Shown piece by piece: positions 6,796-8,531 of a stretch of DNA of 8,531 nt. Each line of letters opens with the position of its first letter. Positions within the stretch are counted from its first letter, which is position 1. The translations under genes were made by a program, and so were the position numbers. The stretch spans positions 1-8,531 of the forward strand of contig CAIZGA010000266.1 in NCBI GenBank assembly GCA_903932385.1, given 5' to 3'. This DNA is from an uncultured Acidobacteriota bacterium. GTDB taxonomy: Bacteria; Acidobacteriota; Terriglobia; Terriglobales; Acidobacteriaceae. A model generated the notes under the pieces. The model did not search any database and was not told the DNA's origin. It worked only from the letters and a program-made list of their open reading frames with translations.

Positions 6796-8220
6796 TTAGC
6801 ACTCGCTGCGACCACGCTGCAGCAGGTTGCGAATTCCATAGGCCATTGCGCCCGTGAGTGCCACTACGCCTGCAAACATAAGTTCCCGCTGAAACTGTGG
6901 CCGCATCACGAGGATGTACGCAAAGCCTGCCATCGCCAACAGCGGCGGCAGCGGATACAGCCACACACGGAACGGCCGTGGCAAATCCGGACGCGTAATG
7001 CGCAGACGAATCAGACCTGCCTGCTGCAACAGAAACTGCAGCACAATGCGTAACACCACCAACGCCGCCACCAGGTCCTTCAACTGTAGCGTGCAAAAGA
7101 GCAGCGTCACCACACCCAGTGTCAGCAGCGACACATGTGGGAAATGCAGCCGTGGATGCAACCGTGCAAAGCTGCGGAAATAATTTCCATCTACCGCTGC
7201 GGCATACGGCACGCGCGAGTAGCCGAGCAACAGCGCGTAAACAGATGCAAACGCTGTCCAGATTACCAACAGCGCCATGGCAATTCCCGCGCCGCGCCCC
7301 CACACGCTGCTCACCAACGACGCCAGCAATCCCTGCGCGTTGCTGGACTCAATCGCACGCCACGGCATCGCACCCAATACGCTGATGTTCAGTAACAGAT
7401 ACAGCGTCGCCGTCAGTAGAATCGAAATCACCACCGCGCGCGGTATCGTCCGCACCGGCTGCCGCACTTCCCCGCCGAGGAAGCAGACGTTGTAATAGCC
7501 CCAGTAGTCGTAGGTGGCAATCAACATCGCCAGGCCAAGGCCGTTGAAGAACGTCGTGTTCGGGGTGAACGCATTCGGCGGAAAATCAAAAGCGCGGTGC
7601 AGGCTGAAGTGTGAAAGACCCGCCGCAATCGCCAACAGCATTGCCAATGCCACACCCACCCACAACGCCTGCCCAATGCGGCCCACGCCGTCAATCCTGC
7701 GATACAGCAGCAGCACCGCCAACGCACAGACAGCCATGGCAACAAATGTTGCGGGGCCAATCAGAATCGACAGGTGGAAATTTGCCGCGGACATCTGCCA
7801 TTGCCACCACACTGTTCGAAGCGATGGTGCAAGATATCCCGCATACATCGCCAGACCCACGCAGCCCGATGCAATTGATAGCGGCGCACTGAATCCTAAC
7901 TGCCAAACGTAGAGGAAGGAAAAGAATTTTCCGCCGCCGTTGCCGTACATCTCGCGCAGGTACGCATACGAACCGCCGGCGCGTGGCATAGCTGCACCCA
8001 GTTCCGCCCAAACCAGTCCGTCGCATAACGCTATCAAAGCACCCAGCACCCAGCCCAGCATGGACTGCGGCCCGTGCATCGCCGCCACCAGCAGCGGCAG
8101 CGTGATGAACGGCCCAACGCCGATCATGTCAATCATGTTCAGCACGACAGCGCTGCGCAGGCCAATGCCGCGTTCCAGTGTCGTCGCACCTACAGTTGCG
8201 GCCGGTTGTTGGGATTGCAT
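6796..8220 (-). CDS. APC-family amino acid permease
   Basis: A 474-residue inner-membrane transporter with about 12 hydrophobic segments. The first holds NMIDMIGVGPFITLPLLVAA (28-47), where GVG-P is the broken-helix substrate site of APC transporters. The second runs into ELGAAMPRAGGSYAYLRE (73-90), the most conserved APC loop. GEVRQPVRTIPRAV (250-263) is the conserved cytoplasmic loop before a later helix, and YSRVPYAAAVDGNYF (334-348) is also typical. The short N-terminal tail and size fit the LAT-like/amino acid permease branches. The substrate is unknown; a neutral or cationic amino acid is the usual case, by exchange or proton symport. The codon before ATG 8220 is GTG (8223), an alternative start. 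Neither has a ribosome binding site at proper spacing, as AGG lies only 2 bases before the ATG. This fits leaderless translation. The gene diverges from the deacetylase at 8282 and shares its promoter gap. Confidence 0.9.
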   Translation of the reverse strand: MQSQQPAATVGATTLERGIGLRSAVVLNMIDMIGVGPFITLPLLVAAMHGPQSMLGWVLGALIALCDGLVWAELGAAMPRAGGSYAYLREMYGNGGGKFFSFLYVWQLGFSAPLSIASGCVGLAMYAGYLAPSLRTVWWQWQMSAANFHLSILIGPATFVAMAVCALAVLLLYRRIDGVGRIGQALWVGVALAMLLAIAAGLSHFSLHRAFDFPPNAFTPNTTFFNGLGLAMLIATYDYWGYYNVCFLGGEVRQPVRTIPRAVVISILLTATLYLLLNISVLGAMPWRAIESSNAQGLLASLVSSVWGRGAGIAMALLVIWTAFASVYALLLGYSRVPYAAAVDGNYFRSFARLHPRLHFPHVSLLTLGVVTLLFCTLQLKDLVAALVVLRIVLQFLLQQAGLIRLRITRPDLPRPFRVWLYPLPPLLAMAGFAYILVMRPQFQRELMFAGVVALTGAMAYGIRNLLQRGRSEC

Positions 8221-8234
8221 CACCTGTCTATATT
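8206..8234 (+). promoter_or_regulatory. Candidate promoter of the PIG-L deacetylase gene
   Basis: TTGTTG (8206-8211) and TATATT (8229-8234) are separated by 17 bases, matching three of six and five of six consensus bases. Transcription would start near 8241 and give a leader of about 41 bases. The -35 element lies inside the first codons of the divergent permease gene. Confidence 0.4.
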
Positions 8235-8235
8235 A
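8230..8235 (-). promoter_or_regulatory. Candidate -10 box of the permease gene
   Basis: On the minus strand TAATAT matches four of six bases of the -10 consensus and overlaps, on the opposite strand, the -10 box of the deacetylase promoter. Transcription would start at about 8223, at the start codon itself, giving a leaderless message. No good -35 element is seen. Confidence 0.3.
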
Positions 8236-8281
8236 GCCATACCGGCACGGCCTGCCTGAAATATGAGAGATTAAACTCGCG

Positions 8282-8531
8282 ATGAAAATTCTCCACCATT
8301 TGCGTTCCCACTGCTCCGCAACGCTTTGCGTTGCCGTTTTGATTGCTGCCGCCAGTTCTGCCACGCTCTCCGCGCAGAACATCGGCAACAATGACCCGGT
8401 CGCCACCGGCTACACACAGCCGTTTCCAATTGCAGAGAACCGCGGCTCGGTCGCGCTCTACCAGGTCATCAAAAAAATCAACTCGCGCGCCAGCGTGCTG
8501 ATGATTACCGCACATCCCGACGACGAAGACG
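8282..8531 (+). CDS. Secreted PIG-L/LmbE-family deacetylase (N-terminal part)
   Basis: Only the first 83 residues are in the window; the frame is open to the right edge. Residues 1-31 form a signal peptide with a hydrophobic core (about 13-24) and a likely cut at LSA|QN. The mature protein begins with an acidic and polar stretch, then NRGSVALYQVIKKI (53-66) and SVLMITAHPDDED (71-83). AHPDDE is the hallmark of the LmbE/PIG-L fold: the His and second Asp hold a zinc ion and the first Asp acts as catalytic base in removing acetyl groups from N-acetylglucosamine-type substrates. The substrate here is unknown. Export suggests it acts on polysaccharide or glycoconjugates outside the cytoplasm. The ATG at 8282 has only a weak, distant AGAG upstream. 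It is divergent from the permease, 61 bases away. Confidence 0.85.
   Translation, partial: MKILHHLRSHCSATLCVAVLIAAASSATLSAQNIGNNDPVATGYTQPFPIAENRGSVALYQVIKKINSRASVLMITAHPDDED

Noticed and set aside
6518..7303. A 261-codon open frame on minus overlapping the permease and the secreted-protein gene
   Set aside because: It overlaps the permease in another frame on the same strand and runs antisense to the secreted protein; both of those have clear family features and this does not.

Overview
The window looks like ordinary chromosomal DNA from a GC-rich Gram-negative bacterium, most likely an acidobacterium of the Terriglobia type. That assignment is inferred from three things: several small secreted proteins with A-x-A|Q signal cleavage sites, a secreted 'DFTGTW' lipocalin-like protein, and a phosphoglucose isomerase of the kind usually fused to transaldolase. 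It has not been checked by search. There are no insertion sequences, CRISPR arrays, phage genes, tRNAs or rRNAs, and I see no clear new biological system.

Layout from left to right: a secreted BON-domain protein on the minus strand that runs off the left edge (1-456); a 244-base divergent gap; an MDR-superfamily quinone-oxidoreductase-like enzyme on plus (701-1663); converging on it with only 3 bases between, a stand-alone phosphoglucose isomerase on minus (1667-3388); a divergent promoter/operator region; a PcaR/PcaU/PobR-type IclR regulator on plus (best start 3586); an altronate dehydratase UxaA on plus (best start 4583); a small secreted protein on plus (6299-6784); converging on it with 11 bases between, an APC-family amino acid permease on minus (6796-8220); and, divergent from the permease, the start of a secreted PIG-L/LmbE-type deacetylase on plus that runs off the right edge (8282-8531).

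The coherent theme is central and sugar-acid carbon metabolism. UxaA makes 2-keto-3-deoxy-D-gluconate from altronate (galacturonate/pectin breakdown), and Pgi links glucose-6-phosphate and fructose-6-phosphate. The IclR regulator sits between them and probably controls itself, uxaA, or pgi. The other genes are single transcription units with no obvious link. The most interesting points are regulatory: repeats overlapping a -10 box in the pgi/iclR gap, a short palindrome before uxaA, and a nearly symmetric AT-rich -10 box that could fire both ways between the permease and the deacetylase. Also notable are the Pgi without its usual transaldolase half, and an aromatic-pathway-type regulator beside a uronate gene.
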